A stretch of DNA of 64,000 bases from Lysobacter sp. ISL-50 (GTDB taxonomy: Bacteria; Pseudomonadota; Gammaproteobacteria; Xanthomonadales; Xanthomonadaceae): contig NZ_JAGGRI010000018.1 in the NCBI RefSeq assembly GCF_018612875.1, positions 62,001-126,000 of the forward strand, written 5' to 3'. Under the pieces are notes generated by a model. It made no database searches, was not told the DNA's origin, and saw only the letters and a list, made by a program, of their open reading frames with translations. Each line of letters starts with the position of its first letter. The stretch's first letter is position 1. Shown in pieces: positions 51,774 through 61,016 of the stretch. The position numbers and the translations under genes were made by a program.

Positions 51774-52543
51774 ACTGCTTGCGTAAACACAGTCTGATCG
51801 CCCTGTTTTTGTTGGCGCTCTCCGGTCTGGCCCTGCCTGCCTCAGCGCAGGTGGTGCAGGAATACGAGTACGAATCCAACCGCATCTACCAAGTGCGCAC
51901 CGGCCTGGGCATCACCACCCAGATCGAACTGAGTCCGAGCGAGAATATCCTCGACTACAGCACCGGTTTCAGCAGCGGCTGGGATCTGAGCCGTCGCGAC
52001 AACATCTTCTACTTGAAGCCGAAGAACGTTGACGTCGACACCAACATGATGATCCGGACGACGACCCACTCGTACATCCTGGAACTGAAGGTGGTGGCGA
52101 CCGACTGGCGCGTGCTCGAGCAGGCCAAGCAGGCCGGCGTGCAGTACAAGATCAAGTTCGTGTACCCCAACGGCACCGAGTTCTCCGCGGCCAAGGAGGC
52201 CAGCGAAGAAGACCAGCCGATGACGGAGTTGAACACGCGGCTCGACAAGAACCGCCTGTACAACTTCGAGTACCAATACTCCAGCCGCAAGAAGCAATCC
52301 TGGCTGGTGCCCAGCAACGTGTACGACGACGGCCAGTTCACCTACATCAAGATCAGCGGGCTCAAGAACCTGCCGACCGGCAACTTCCCGGCGGTGTTCG
52401 GACGCGAGCGCGAAAGCGGTGAAGACTTCGTCGTCAACACCACGGTCGAGGGCAACACCATCGTGGTTCACGGCACGTACCCCTACTTGATCATCCGTCA
52501 CGGCAACAACGTCGTCGGTCTGCGCAGGAAGAAGCAGAAATGA
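51770..52543 (+). CDS. virB9: T4SS outer-core protein VirB9
   Basis: 257 residues. Signal peptide (LIALFLLALSGLALPASAQ), N-terminal domain (RIYQVRTGLGITTQIELSPS, IFYLKPKNVDVDTNMMIRTT) and C-terminal domain (PSNVYDDGQFTYIKISGLKN, IVVHGTYPYLIIRHGNNVVG) that binds VirB7 and VirB10 in the outer membrane ring. ATG overlaps the virB8 stop and its own stop overlaps virB10. Confidence 0.95.
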   Translation: MNCLRKHSLIALFLLALSGLALPASAQVVQEYEYESNRIYQVRTGLGITTQIELSPSENILDYSTGFSSGWDLSRRDNIFYLKPKNVDVDTNMMIRTTTHSYILELKVVATDWRVLEQAKQAGVQYKIKFVYPNGTEFSAAKEASEEDQPMTELNTRLDKNRLYNFEYQYSSRKKQSWLVPSNVYDDGQFTYIKISGLKNLPTGNFPAVFGRERESGEDFVVNTTVEGNTIVVHGTYPYLIIRHGNNVVGLRRKKQK

Positions 52544-53778
52544 GCCAGAACATGCCTCCCAATCAGCCGGGTCAGCCCGAAGGAAACAACGGCACTCCGC
52601 AGGAAGGCGGCAGCTACGGCTACGCCGGCGCCAATCCTTACTACGGTCAGCAGGGCGGCGGGGCCGCCGCGCCGGACCTGGACGCCAACGCGCCCATGCT
52701 CAAGAGCAGCGATGTGCAGCGGTTGAACCGCAAGGCGCTGCTGTTCCTCGGCGCCATCGTGCTGCTGTTGCTGGCGGCCGCGTTCTTCCTGCTCAAGAGC
52801 GCTACTTCTGGTGACGACGAGCCGAAGAAAGTCGACGAGGAAGTCGTGACCGTGCCGGACGCACCGGTGGGCGCGCAGTCCACGGCGCTGCCGCCGTTGC
52901 CGCCGCCGACCGTGGCGGCCGAACCGATCGGCATGGTTCCGCCGCTGCCGCCGGAACAGCCGGAGTCGCAGGGCAACGTCGCCGAAGCCGAACCGCGTGA
53001 TCGCGGTCCGAGCCTGCTCGAACGCCGCATGGCGGGCGAGGTGGGTTCCTCCGGTGGTGGCCAGGGTGGCGAAAATTCGGCGATGACGCCCAGCCAGCAG
53101 TATCTGGCGATGGTTGCGGCGCAGAACGGGCAGGGCGGTCAGGCGGCACAGCCGGAGAAGCCGGAAGTCGCATCGGCGCAGCCGCTGTACAACCCCGACA
53201 CGCTTTTGCTGCGCGGCACGTACATCCGCTGCATCATGGAAACCCGCATCATCACCGACATCCCGGGCTTCTCGTCGTGCGTGGTGACCGAGCCGGTGTA
53301 TTCCGTCAACGGCCGTCGCCTGCTGCTGCCGAAGGGCTCGAAGGTATCCGGTCGTTACCAGGGCAACGCCGGCGACCTCAAGCGCGTGGCCGTGCTATGG
53401 GATCGCATCACCACCCCGACCGGCCTGGACGTGAACATGGCCAGCCCGGGCATCGACGGCCTTGGCGGCGCGGGCATCCCGGGCCAGTACGACGCGCATT
53501 GGGGCAGCCGCATCGCCTCGGCGCTGCTGATCAGCCTGATCAGCGACGCATTCAAGTACGCGGCGGCGGAAAACGGTCCGGAAAGCACCACCGTGACCCA
53601 GGGCGGCACCGTGATCACCCAACCGTATGAGAGCAACACGGCGCGGGCGATGGAACGTCTGGCCAACCAGGCGCTGGACAAGAGCGTCAACCGTCCCGCG
53701 ACCGTCACCATTAACCAGGGTTCGGTGGTGAATATCTACGTCGCCAAGGACGTGGACTTCTCCTCGGTACTGCGCTGA
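52540..53778 (+). CDS. virB10: T4SS core protein VirB10
   Basis: 412 residues. A Gly/Pro-rich cytoplasmic N-terminus, one membrane span (about 66-86, LLFLGAIVLLLLAAAFFLL), a Pro-rich linker (ALPPLPPPTV, MVPPLPPEQPE) and the TrbI/VirB10 beta barrel (LLLRGTYIRCIMETRIITDI, GRRLLLPKGSKVSGRYQGN, SRIASALLISLISDAF). It spans from inner to outer membrane. ATGA overlap with virB9; virB11 starts 1 base after its stop. Confidence 0.96.
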   Translation: MSQNMPPNQPGQPEGNNGTPQEGGSYGYAGANPYYGQQGGGAAAPDLDANAPMLKSSDVQRLNRKALLFLGAIVLLLLAAAFFLLKSATSGDDEPKKVDEEVVTVPDAPVGAQSTALPPLPPPTVAAEPIGMVPPLPPEQPESQGNVAEAEPRDRGPSLLERRMAGEVGSSGGGQGGENSAMTPSQQYLAMVAAQNGQGGQAAQPEKPEVASAQPLYNPDTLLLRGTYIRCIMETRIITDIPGFSSCVVTEPVYSVNGRRLLLPKGSKVSGRYQGNAGDLKRVAVLWDRITTPTGLDVNMASPGIDGLGGAGIPGQYDAHWGSRIASALLISLISDAFKYAAAENGPESTTVTQGGTVITQPYESNTARAMERLANQALDKSVNRPATVTINQGSVVNIYVAKDVDFSSVLR

Positions 53779-53779
53779 G

Positions 53780-54820
53780 ATGGATTCGGATAATTCACCG
53801 ATCGCACAGGTTTCCAACGACTTCCTGGAGTATCAGTACCAGGTGCTCGGCATCCTGGAGTACATGAGTTCTCCGGATGTCACGGAAATCTGCATCAACC
53901 GGCCGGGCGAGCTGTACCTGGAAACCCGCGCCGGTTGGGAGCGTCTGGAAGTGCCGAGCCTGACCTACGATCGGGCCCGGCAGTTCTGCACCGCGGTGGT
54001 CAACGAGAGCAACACCGGGCAGCGCATCACCGATGCCGACCCGGTGGTCTCTCTGACCTTCCCGACCGGCCAGCGCGCCCAGTTCGTGATCCCGCCGGCC
54101 TGCGACTCGGGCAAGGTCTCGATCACCATCCGTCTGCCGTCCAAGCACAGCAAGACCTTGCAGCAGTACCAGGAAGACGGCTTCTTCGAGCAGATCCTGG
54201 AGACCACCGCATCGGTCAGCGAGCACGACCGCGAGCTGCTGGAGATCCGCGCTCAGCGCAACTACGCCGAATTCTTCAAGAAAGCGGTGCAGTACAAGAA
54301 GAACATCGTCGTCGCCGGCGCCACCGGCAGCGGCAAGACCACCTTCATGAAATCGCTAGTTGGTCACATTCCTGACTACGAGCGGCTGGTCACGATCGAA
54401 GACGCGCGCGAGCTGTTCATCACGCAGCCGAATGTCGTGCACTTGCTCTACTCGAAAGGTGGACAAAGCACGAGCAACGTCACGGCCAAGAGTTGTATGG
54501 AAGCGTGCCTGCGCATGAAGCCGGACCGGATCATCCTGGCCGAGTTGCGCGGCGACGAGTCCTTCTACTTCATCCGAAACTGCGCGTCCGGTCATCCAGG
54601 TTCCATCACCAGCTGCCACGCTGGCAGCACGACGCAGACTTGGGACCAGTTGTCGCTGATGGTGAAGGCCTCGGCCGAGGGGTCCGGCCTGGAGTTCGCG
54701 GTGATCAAGCGTTTGTTGCAGCTGACGATCGATATCGTCGTGCACATCAAGGCCCATGCGGGACAGCGCTATATCACCGGCATCGACTTCAGTCCGGAGC
54801 GCCAACTGGCGGCGAATTGA
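53780..54820 (+). CDS. virB11: T4SS ATPase VirB11
   Basis: 346 residues, hexameric traffic ATPase on the inner face of the membrane. Walker A GATGSGKTTFMK (Lys186), Asp box TIEDARELFI, Walker B-like RIILAELRGDE, His box GSITSCHAGS. N-terminal domain with ITEICINRPGE-type sequence (DVTEICINRPGELYLETRAG). All catalytic motifs intact. A 142-base gap follows before virB1. Confidence 0.96.
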   Translation: MDSDNSPIAQVSNDFLEYQYQVLGILEYMSSPDVTEICINRPGELYLETRAGWERLEVPSLTYDRARQFCTAVVNESNTGQRITDADPVVSLTFPTGQRAQFVIPPACDSGKVSITIRLPSKHSKTLQQYQEDGFFEQILETTASVSEHDRELLEIRAQRNYAEFFKKAVQYKKNIVVAGATGSGKTTFMKSLVGHIPDYERLVTIEDARELFITQPNVVHLLYSKGGQSTSNVTAKSCMEACLRMKPDRIILAELRGDESFYFIRNCASGHPGSITSCHAGSTTQTWDQLSLMVKASAEGSGLEFAVIKRLLQLTIDIVVHIKAHAGQRYITGIDFSPERQLAAN

Positions 54821-54962
54821 CGACAGCCGGGCAGGGGTTTCGTTGACAAAGCTGGCTGCCGCGTGAATGATTACGTCGGCGACTTGGGTTCGCAGCCCCG
54901 CCGGTATCCGTTTAATAGTGAAAGGAATTGTTGCCAGGATTGGCGCAGGGGGGGACTAGGGA

Positions 54963-55805
54963 ATGTTGCCCGGTATAGAACTGACAAATTGCACGGGCTT
55001 GGCGGTTCCGCACGAAGTGATGCATCACGTCGTGCGCGTGGAGTCGTCCTTCAATCCCTATGCCATAGGCGTGGTGGGCGGCCGTCTGGTGCGCCAGCCC
55101 AAGACCCTGCCCGAAGCCGTCGCCACCGTGCGCATGCTCGAACGCCGCGGCTACAACTTTTCCCTCGGCGTCGCCCAGGTCAATCGTTACAACCTCGGCA
55201 AGTACGGCCTGGACTCCTACGAGAAGGCGTTCGAGGTCTGCCCCAATCTGCAGGCCGGCTCGCGCATCCTGGCTGAGTGCTATCAGCGTTCGCAGGATTG
55301 GGGTAAATCCTTCAGCTGTTACTACTCCGGCAATTTCGTCACCGGCTTCCGCCACGGTTACGTGCAGAAGATCTACGCCTCGATGCGCGACAACCAGGCC
55401 CTCGGGGCCGGTGTCGAAGCCATCGCGGTGATCGGCGATCCCAAGCAGCCTTCCAGCGGCATGAAGGCGGCGGCGATGGCGCCGGTCTCGGCCGCGATCT
55501 ATGCGCCGGCCCGTCGCAGCGGTTCGTCGCGCATGGACGCCCTGATCGCCTCGCGCGTGCGTGAGCCGGACACCGCCGCGACCCAGGCCGCCGCTTCGGC
55601 GCTGGTGGCCGCGTCCGCCCAGCCTTCCAACCTTGCCGCGGCGATGCCGATGGCGGCCCCGCCGGCGCCGATCGCGCCCGTGGCCGCCGCCGTGCCTCAA
55701 CCGCAGCAACCGGTCACCGTCTCGCTGGCAAGGCCGGGCGTAACCAGCAACGCGCCGGCGCAAAAGCCGCCTTCGCAAGGCGGCGACCAGGCCTTCGTCT
55801 TTTGA
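54963..55805 (+). CDS. virB1: T4SS lytic transglycosylase VirB1
   Basis: 280 residues. The N-terminal ~150 form the SLT domain: catalytic Glu27 in VVRVESSFNPYAIGVVGG, then NFSLGVAQVNRYNL and FSCYYSGNFVTGF. It opens peptidoglycan for channel assembly. The rest is Ala/Pro-rich and disordered. No signal peptide is visible at the N-terminus (MLPGIELTNCTGLAVPHEVM), so export may depend on the secretion complex or another route. ATG at 54963 follows a G-rich stretch. Confidence 0.9.
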   Translation: MLPGIELTNCTGLAVPHEVMHHVVRVESSFNPYAIGVVGGRLVRQPKTLPEAVATVRMLERRGYNFSLGVAQVNRYNLGKYGLDSYEKAFEVCPNLQAGSRILAECYQRSQDWGKSFSCYYSGNFVTGFRHGYVQKIYASMRDNQALGAGVEAIAVIGDPKQPSSGMKAAAMAPVSAAIYAPARRSGSSRMDALIASRVREPDTAATQAAASALVAASAQPSNLAAAMPMAAPPAPIAPVAAAVPQPQQPVTVSLARPGVTSNAPAQKPPSQGGDQAFVF

Positions 55806-55932
55806 TCCGCTTCCGGTTGAATCCATTTCCAGCATTTGAATCCGCATCGATCCGAACCCGTTTCGCCTCCACCGACCGCATCACCCACGTACCTAGCTCG
55901 ACTACGCCCACAACGAACAGAAGGGATATCTC

Positions 55933-56301
55933 ATGAACTCCAACATTTATTTCAAGAACTTCCTGTCGGCCTTCGCCATGGCCACCGCTTTCGTCGTCCT
56001 GCTGATGCTGCCGGAAGTCGGCTTCGCTCAGACCGACGCCAAGAGCCGTGTCAGCAACTTCTTCACCAATCTGAATTCGCTGCTGAACATCGCCTCGATC
56101 GCCGTCGTCACCATCGCGGTGATCTTCGCCGGCTACAAGATCGCGTTCGCGCACAGCAAGATCTCCGACGTCGCCCCGGTTCTGATCGGCGGCTTCCTGA
56201 TCGGCGCTTCGGCCCAGCTGGCCAAGATGGTCATTCCGGACGATTCCAAGCTGAATGAAGGCGGCACCGCCATCATGATGATCCTGCAGAACTATGCATA
56301 A
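55933..56301 (+). CDS. virB2: T4SS pilin VirB2
   Basis: 122 residues. Long signal peptide (FLSAFAMATAFVVLLMLPEV, cleavage after GFAQ), then two hydrophobic helices (LLNIASIAVVTIAVIFAGYK; VLIGGFLIGASAQLAKMV) of the mature pilin. AQTDAKSRVSNFFTNLNS marks the mature N-terminus. ATG at 55933; it overlaps virB3 by 8 bases. Confidence 0.93.
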   Translation: MNSNIYFKNFLSAFAMATAFVVLLMLPEVGFAQTDAKSRVSNFFTNLNSLLNIASIAVVTIAVIFAGYKIAFAHSKISDVAPVLIGGFLIGASAQLAKMVIPDDSKLNEGGTAIMMILQNYA

Positions 56302-56602
56302 AAACGTGCTCTTCCGGGGTTGTACGCGCCCGCCCATGTTCCTGGGCGTGCCGTACGTCCCGTTCGTGTTCGGAGCGGGCAGCTGCCTGCTGATCACGTT
56401 CTACGCAAATATGTATTTCATAGTTTTGCTGCCCGTCGTGATCTTCATCATGCGTCAGATGGCGCGTCGCGACGAAATGATCTTCCGCCTGCTCGGCTTG
56501 CGTCTGCAGTTCCGTTTCAGAATGCGGAACCTGCAGCAGCATCAGGGCATGTGGGTGTTCACGCCTAACTACTATCGCAATCCGGGCGACAAGAAAAGCT
56601 GA
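56294..56602 (+). CDS. virB3: T4SS inner-membrane protein VirB3
   Basis: 102 residues: VLFRGCTRPPMFLGVPYVPF is the VirB3/TrbD start, followed by two hydrophobic segments and the cytoplasmic MRQMARRDEMIFRLLGLRLQ. It works with VirB4 in pilus assembly. The start codon lies within virB2. Confidence 0.92.
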   Translation: MHKNVLFRGCTRPPMFLGVPYVPFVFGAGSCLLITFYANMYFIVLLPVVIFIMRQMARRDEMIFRLLGLRLQFRFRMRNLQQHQGMWVFTPNYYRNPGDKKS

Positions 56603-56731
56603 TGATGACCGTAGCCGCCATGCGTTCGCGCATGGTGGCTGCGGCCGACTCAGGGCCGTGCATTAGCAGGCCCCGTCATCGGCAGCGACACCCGATTCGT
56701 TTCCCACCTCAACGGATACGCCAGCCTCTTC

Positions 56732-59188
56732 ATGTTCACACCCGATACCCCCATCAGCGAATTCATCCCGCTGTCCACGCATGTGGCGCCCACCGTGCTC
56801 AAGACCACCGGTGGCGATTTCCTGATGGTGTGGCGTCTGGGCGGTCTGCCGTTCGTCGGCCGTGAAGAGTGGGAACTCGAACACCGCCACAACACCTTCA
56901 ACCGGTTGCTGCAGACCCTGCGCGCGCCGGATTTCACCAACGTGGCGTTCTGGGTGCACGACCTGCGCCGTCGCCGCCGCATCAAGACCGAAACCAAGTT
57001 CGATCAGCTCTTCAACCAGGACTTGTCCGACGGTTACTTCGCCTCGTTGTCGGCGCAGAAGCTGATGCAGAACGAGCTGTACCTGACGATGATTTTCCGC
57101 CCGATCGTCGGCAGCAAGCGTTTCGTCGAGAAGTCCACCAGCACGCAAAGGCTGCAGGACGAGCAGGACGAGGCAATCAACAAGATCCAGGAACTCGCCG
57201 GCAACGTCGAGGCGGTGATCAAGGACTATGCGCCGGTCCGCCTGAGCATGTACGAAGCCAAGAACGGCATCGTCTTCTCCGAGGCCCTGGAGTTCTTCGG
57301 CTATCTGCTCAACCGCCTGGACGAGCCGGTGCCGGTGCTCAACGCGCCGGTCTACAACTACCTGCCGGTCAGCCGCCTGACCTTCTCGGCCAAGAGCGGC
57401 GACTTCGTCGTGACCACGCCGACCGGCGCCAATCATTTCGGCGCCATCCTCAATATCAAGGAGTTTGCCGAGGGCACCTATCCCGGCATCCTCAACGGTT
57501 TGAAGTATCTCGATTTCGAGTACGTCATTACCCATTCCTTTAGCCCCATGGGCCGTCAGGACGCGCTCAAGGCGCTCGACCGCACCAAGGGCATGATGGT
57601 GTCCTCCGGCGACAAGGCGGTCAGCCAGATCGTCGAGCTCGACTACGCGATGGATCAGCTCGCCTCGGGCAACTTCGTGCTCGGCGAGTACCACTTCACC
57701 TTCGCCGTCTACGCCGAAAGCCAGGAGAAGCTCTCCGCGCAGATCGCGGCCGCGCGCGCCGAACTGTCCAACGCCGGCTTCGTCTCGGCCAAGGAAGACC
57801 TCGCGGTCACCGCGTCCTTCTATTCGCAGTTCCCGGGCAACTGGAAGTACCGCACCCGCCTGGCCAACGTCAGCTCGCTGAACTTCCTCGGCCTGTCGCC
57901 GCTGCATAACTTCGCCACCGGCAAGCAGCACAACAATCCCTGGGGCGACAGCGTCACCACGCTGCAGACCACTAACGGCCAGCCGTACTACTTCAACTTC
58001 CACGCCACTCATCCGGCCGAGAATTCGCTCGGTGAGAAAGCCATCGCCAACACCATGGTGATCGGCAAGTCCGGTACCGGTAAGACCGCGCTGATCAACT
58101 TCCTGCTCAGCCAGGTGCAGAAGCTCAAGCCGACGCCGACCATCTTCTTCTTCGACAAAGACCGTGGCGCCGAGATATTCGTGCGCGCCTGCGGCGGCAA
58201 CTATCTCGCCCTCGACAACGGCCAGCCGACCGGCTTCAACCCGTTCCAGTGCGAGAACACAGAGGAAAACGTCCAGTTCCTCTCGGACCTGATCAAGGTG
58301 CTGGCCGCCAAGGGCCAGTATTCGGCGCGCGAGGACGAAGACATCCACCGCGCGGTCGAGAACATCCTCGACACGCCGGTGCACCTGCGCAGCATGACCA
58401 ACCTGCAGAAGAGCCTGCCCAACATGGGCGACGACGGCCTCTATGCGCGCCTGCGCAAGTGGACCGCGGGCAATTCGCTGGGCTGGGTGTTCGACAACCC
58501 GGTGGACACGATCAACCTGGAAAAGGCGAACATCATCGGGTTCGACTACACCGAGGTGCTCGACAACGCCGAAGTCCGCGTCCCGGTCATCAACTATTTG
58601 CTGCACCGTCTGGAGCAATTGATCGACGGCCGCCCGCTAATCTACGTCATGGACGAGTTCTGGAAGATCCTCGACGGCGGCGGCGCCCTCAAGGATTTCG
58701 CCAAGAACAAGCAGAAGACCATCCGTAAGCAGAACGGCCTGGGCATTTTCGCCACGCAGAGCCCGGAAGATGCGCTGGCCAGCGACATCTCCGCTTCGCT
58801 GATCGAACAGACCGCGACGCTGATCCTGTTGCCGAACCCGAACGCAAGCCGCGACGACTACATCGAGGGCCTCAAGCTCACCGATGCCGAGTTCGAAGTG
58901 GTGCGCAGCCTGGACGAGCGTTCGCGCTGCTTCCTGGTCAAGCAAGGCCATGCGGCGACGGTGTGCCAGCTCAACCTGCGCGGCATGGACGACGCCCTGG
59001 CGGTGATCTCGGCTTCGACGGACAACATCGAAATCATGCATTCCGTTCTGGAAAAGGCCGCCGCCAAGGCAGGCGTCACCCAGGACAACCTGACCCCCGA
59101 GCAGTGGCTGGCCGATTTCTACGCCAATCGCAAGGGCTCGGGCAAGGGCAAGGCGGTCTCCGCGGACGCACGGACGGAGCGAGCCTGA
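56732..59188 (+). CDS. virB4: T4SS ATPase VirB4
   Basis: 818 residues, the usual VirB4 size. N-terminal domain to about 400 (PTVLKTTGGDFLMVWRLGGL), then the RecA-like core: Walker A VIGKSGTGKTALINFLLSQ (Lys451), FFFDKDRGAEIFVRACGG, Walker B LIYVMDEFWKIL, and GIFATQSPEDALASD. It powers pilus biogenesis and substrate transfer. ATG at 56732 is the first possible start; 129 bases separate it from virB3 and hold nothing recognisable. Confidence 0.95.
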   Translation: MFTPDTPISEFIPLSTHVAPTVLKTTGGDFLMVWRLGGLPFVGREEWELEHRHNTFNRLLQTLRAPDFTNVAFWVHDLRRRRRIKTETKFDQLFNQDLSDGYFASLSAQKLMQNELYLTMIFRPIVGSKRFVEKSTSTQRLQDEQDEAINKIQELAGNVEAVIKDYAPVRLSMYEAKNGIVFSEALEFFGYLLNRLDEPVPVLNAPVYNYLPVSRLTFSAKSGDFVVTTPTGANHFGAILNIKEFAEGTYPGILNGLKYLDFEYVITHSFSPMGRQDALKALDRTKGMMVSSGDKAVSQIVELDYAMDQLASGNFVLGEYHFTFAVYAESQEKLSAQIAAARAELSNAGFVSAKEDLAVTASFYSQFPGNWKYRTRLANVSSLNFLGLSPLHNFATGKQHNNPWGDSVTTLQTTNGQPYYFNFHATHPAENSLGEKAIANTMVIGKSGTGKTALINFLLSQVQKLKPTPTIFFFDKDRGAEIFVRACGGNYLALDNGQPTGFNPFQCENTEENVQFLSDLIKVLAAKGQYSAREDEDIHRAVENILDTPVHLRSMTNLQKSLPNMGDDGLYARLRKWTAGNSLGWVFDNPVDTINLEKANIIGFDYTEVLDNAEVRVPVINYLLHRLEQLIDGRPLIYVMDEFWKILDGGGALKDFAKNKQKTIRKQNGLGIFATQSPEDALASDISASLIEQTATLILLPNPNASRDDYIEGLKLTDAEFEVVRSLDERSRCFLVKQGHAATVCQLNLRGMDDALAVISASTDNIEIMHSVLEKAAAKAGVTQDNLTPEQWLADFYANRKGSGKGKAVSADARTERA

Positions 59189-59298
59189 CCCTGGATGGGA
59201 CAGGGGTCCGTTCTAAAGAGATAGCAAGGCACTGACGGTATCGCTGTAAACCGTTCCAGGTTGGGATGCCGGGGCGGCCACTCAAGGAGAGTCGAACG

Positions 59299-60105
59299 AT
59301 GCACTTCAAATCATCCGCCTGGCCCTTGCTCTGTTCGCTGCTGCTCGGCGTTTGCGCGCTGTTGGCGCCGCGCCCGGCGGCGGCGCAATGCATGTACGAC
59401 TTCACGTACACGCAGACGTTCTACGGCGCCTGCATGACCCAGATCACCCAGGGTCTGAATAATATCGAATGGGTCACCGACACGATGACCCAGATCCAGA
59501 AGTACACCTCGTGGCAGGACCAGCTGAAGAAGCAGAACGAGCGCTTCGAGCAGTTGCGTTCGGGCGCTTCGCAGATCACCGAACTGGCCGGCAATCGGGA
59601 CAAGATCGATGGCCTCAAGGAACGCGGTGAGGAAGACGGCGTCGCGGACGTGTGCGGAAAGAACAAGGGCAGGAGCTACGTCGCCGATGAGCAGTACCTG
59701 CTTTGCCAGGCCCGGCAGCGATTGGTGAACAAGCGCTTCAACGTGCTGGTGAAGATGTTCAAGGATGCGGAGACCCGCGACAAGAAGATCCAGGACATCC
59801 GCTCAAACCGCAGCGGCATCAGCGGCGCCAAGGACAGCGGCCGGCTGATCGGCAACACCAACGCCAATATGCAAATGCGCGCGTCGACCAAGAACGACTC
59901 GCAGAATTACATAATGACGATGGAACTCTATACATCGATGATCGCCGCGCTTGACGAGGAGATCGCGAGGAGCGCGGAGAAGGCGCTGACGGGCAAGGGC
60001 GCCGACAAGAAAGGGCCGTTCAATTTGCCGCCTATCGTGGGCTCGGTAGCGCAGGGGCTGACTCTGAAAGTCGCCTTGGCCGCCGCCAGATCCCGAGACC
60101 TCTGA
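59299..60105 (+). CDS. virB5: T4SS VirB5-like minor pilin, copy 1
   Basis: 268 residues. Signal peptide (WPLLCSLLLGVCALLAPRPA, cleavage before QCMYD), then QITQGLNNIEWVTDTMTQIQ, a helical middle and the conserved end FNLPPIVGSVAQGLTLKVAL ... ARSRDL. VirB5 sits at the pilus tip. The next gene is clearly a paralogue. ATG at 59299 follows AAGGAGA; the upstream frame to 59266 is ignored. Four Cys in the first ~150 residues of the mature protein suggest disulfides. Confidence 0.85.
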   Translation: MHFKSSAWPLLCSLLLGVCALLAPRPAAAQCMYDFTYTQTFYGACMTQITQGLNNIEWVTDTMTQIQKYTSWQDQLKKQNERFEQLRSGASQITELAGNRDKIDGLKERGEEDGVADVCGKNKGRSYVADEQYLLCQARQRLVNKRFNVLVKMFKDAETRDKKIQDIRSNRSGISGAKDSGRLIGNTNANMQMRASTKNDSQNYIMTMELYTSMIAALDEEIARSAEKALTGKGADKKGPFNLPPIVGSVAQGLTLKVALAAARSRDL

Positions 60106-60154
60106 ACGCCGGGCGATACCGGATTACCGTCTTTCATATTCAAGGATTCCGATC

Positions 60155-60928
60155 ATGAAGCACACTTCCTCTCAGTCCCTCCACTCTCTGGCGTTGAGCC
60201 TGGCCGTGGCCGCATCGTTCGGCCTGATCGCGTTGACGCCGATGCCGGCGCATGCGATCTGGGCCTCCGAAATCACCCAGGGCATGAACAATGCCGAGCT
60301 GGTGGCTTCGACGAAGAAGCTCAAGGATCAGTACGACAGCCTCATGGATCAGCTCAACACGCTGCAGAAGCAGTACGACCAGCTGAATCCGGGCAACTTC
60401 AATCTCGGTGCGATCACCGGCTTCCGCGACAACAACGCCGAATTCAAGGAGCGTGCGCTCAATTACGGCGAGGAAGTCTGCGATAACGCCCGCAACGATG
60501 CGGCGACGCAGCAGAAGCAGATCTGCACCAAAGCCGTGGAAATTCGCAACCGGCGCTTCAATGCGATGGTCAAGATGCTCAAGGACGTGAAAACGCGCGA
60601 CGGCGAAATCAAGAAGCTGTTGGACAAGCGCAAGACCTTGACCGCGGCGAAGGATAAAGGCCAGCTGGACGCGAACACCAACGACATCGCTCGTCTGCAG
60701 GCGCAGATGGAAAACGATATCCAGAACGGCAAGTACACCTTGGACACCTATACGGTGATCCTGACCACCTTGAACGAAGACATGGCCGCGACTGCCAAGC
60801 AAGTCCTGACCGGCAAGGGTGGCGCCAAGAAGGATTCGCCGTTCAGTCTGCCGCCGATCGTGGGTACGGCCTTGCAGGGTCTTGCGCTGAAGGCCGCGCT
60901 AGCCGGCGCGCGTACTCGAGATCTTTGA
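60155..60928 (+). CDS. virB5: T4SS VirB5-like minor pilin, copy 2
   Basis: 257 residues. Signal peptide (LHSLALSLAVAASFGLIALT, cleavage after AHA), then SEITQGMNNAELVASTKKLK, coiled-coil (LMDQLNTLQKQYDQL) and the same ending as copy 1: SLPPIVGTALQGLALKAALA ... ARTRDL. The middle region (LCQARQRLVNKRFNVLVKMF in copy 1, QICTKAVEIRNRRFNAMVKM here) is also parallel. ATG at 60155 follows AAGGA. Confidence 0.85.
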   Translation: MKHTSSQSLHSLALSLAVAASFGLIALTPMPAHAIWASEITQGMNNAELVASTKKLKDQYDSLMDQLNTLQKQYDQLNPGNFNLGAITGFRDNNAEFKERALNYGEEVCDNARNDAATQQKQICTKAVEIRNRRFNAMVKMLKDVKTRDGEIKKLLDKRKTLTAAKDKGQLDANTNDIARLQAQMENDIQNGKYTLDTYTVILTTLNEDMAATAKQVLTGKGGAKKDSPFSLPPIVGTALQGLALKAALAGARTRDL

Positions 60929-61016
60929 TTCCGACTGCCCGCGCCCCAGGCGCGGCGGCAGCTAATGCATAACACCAGGCGAACCTATGGGTTCGCCGAT
61001 GGAGACGGAAAGACGT

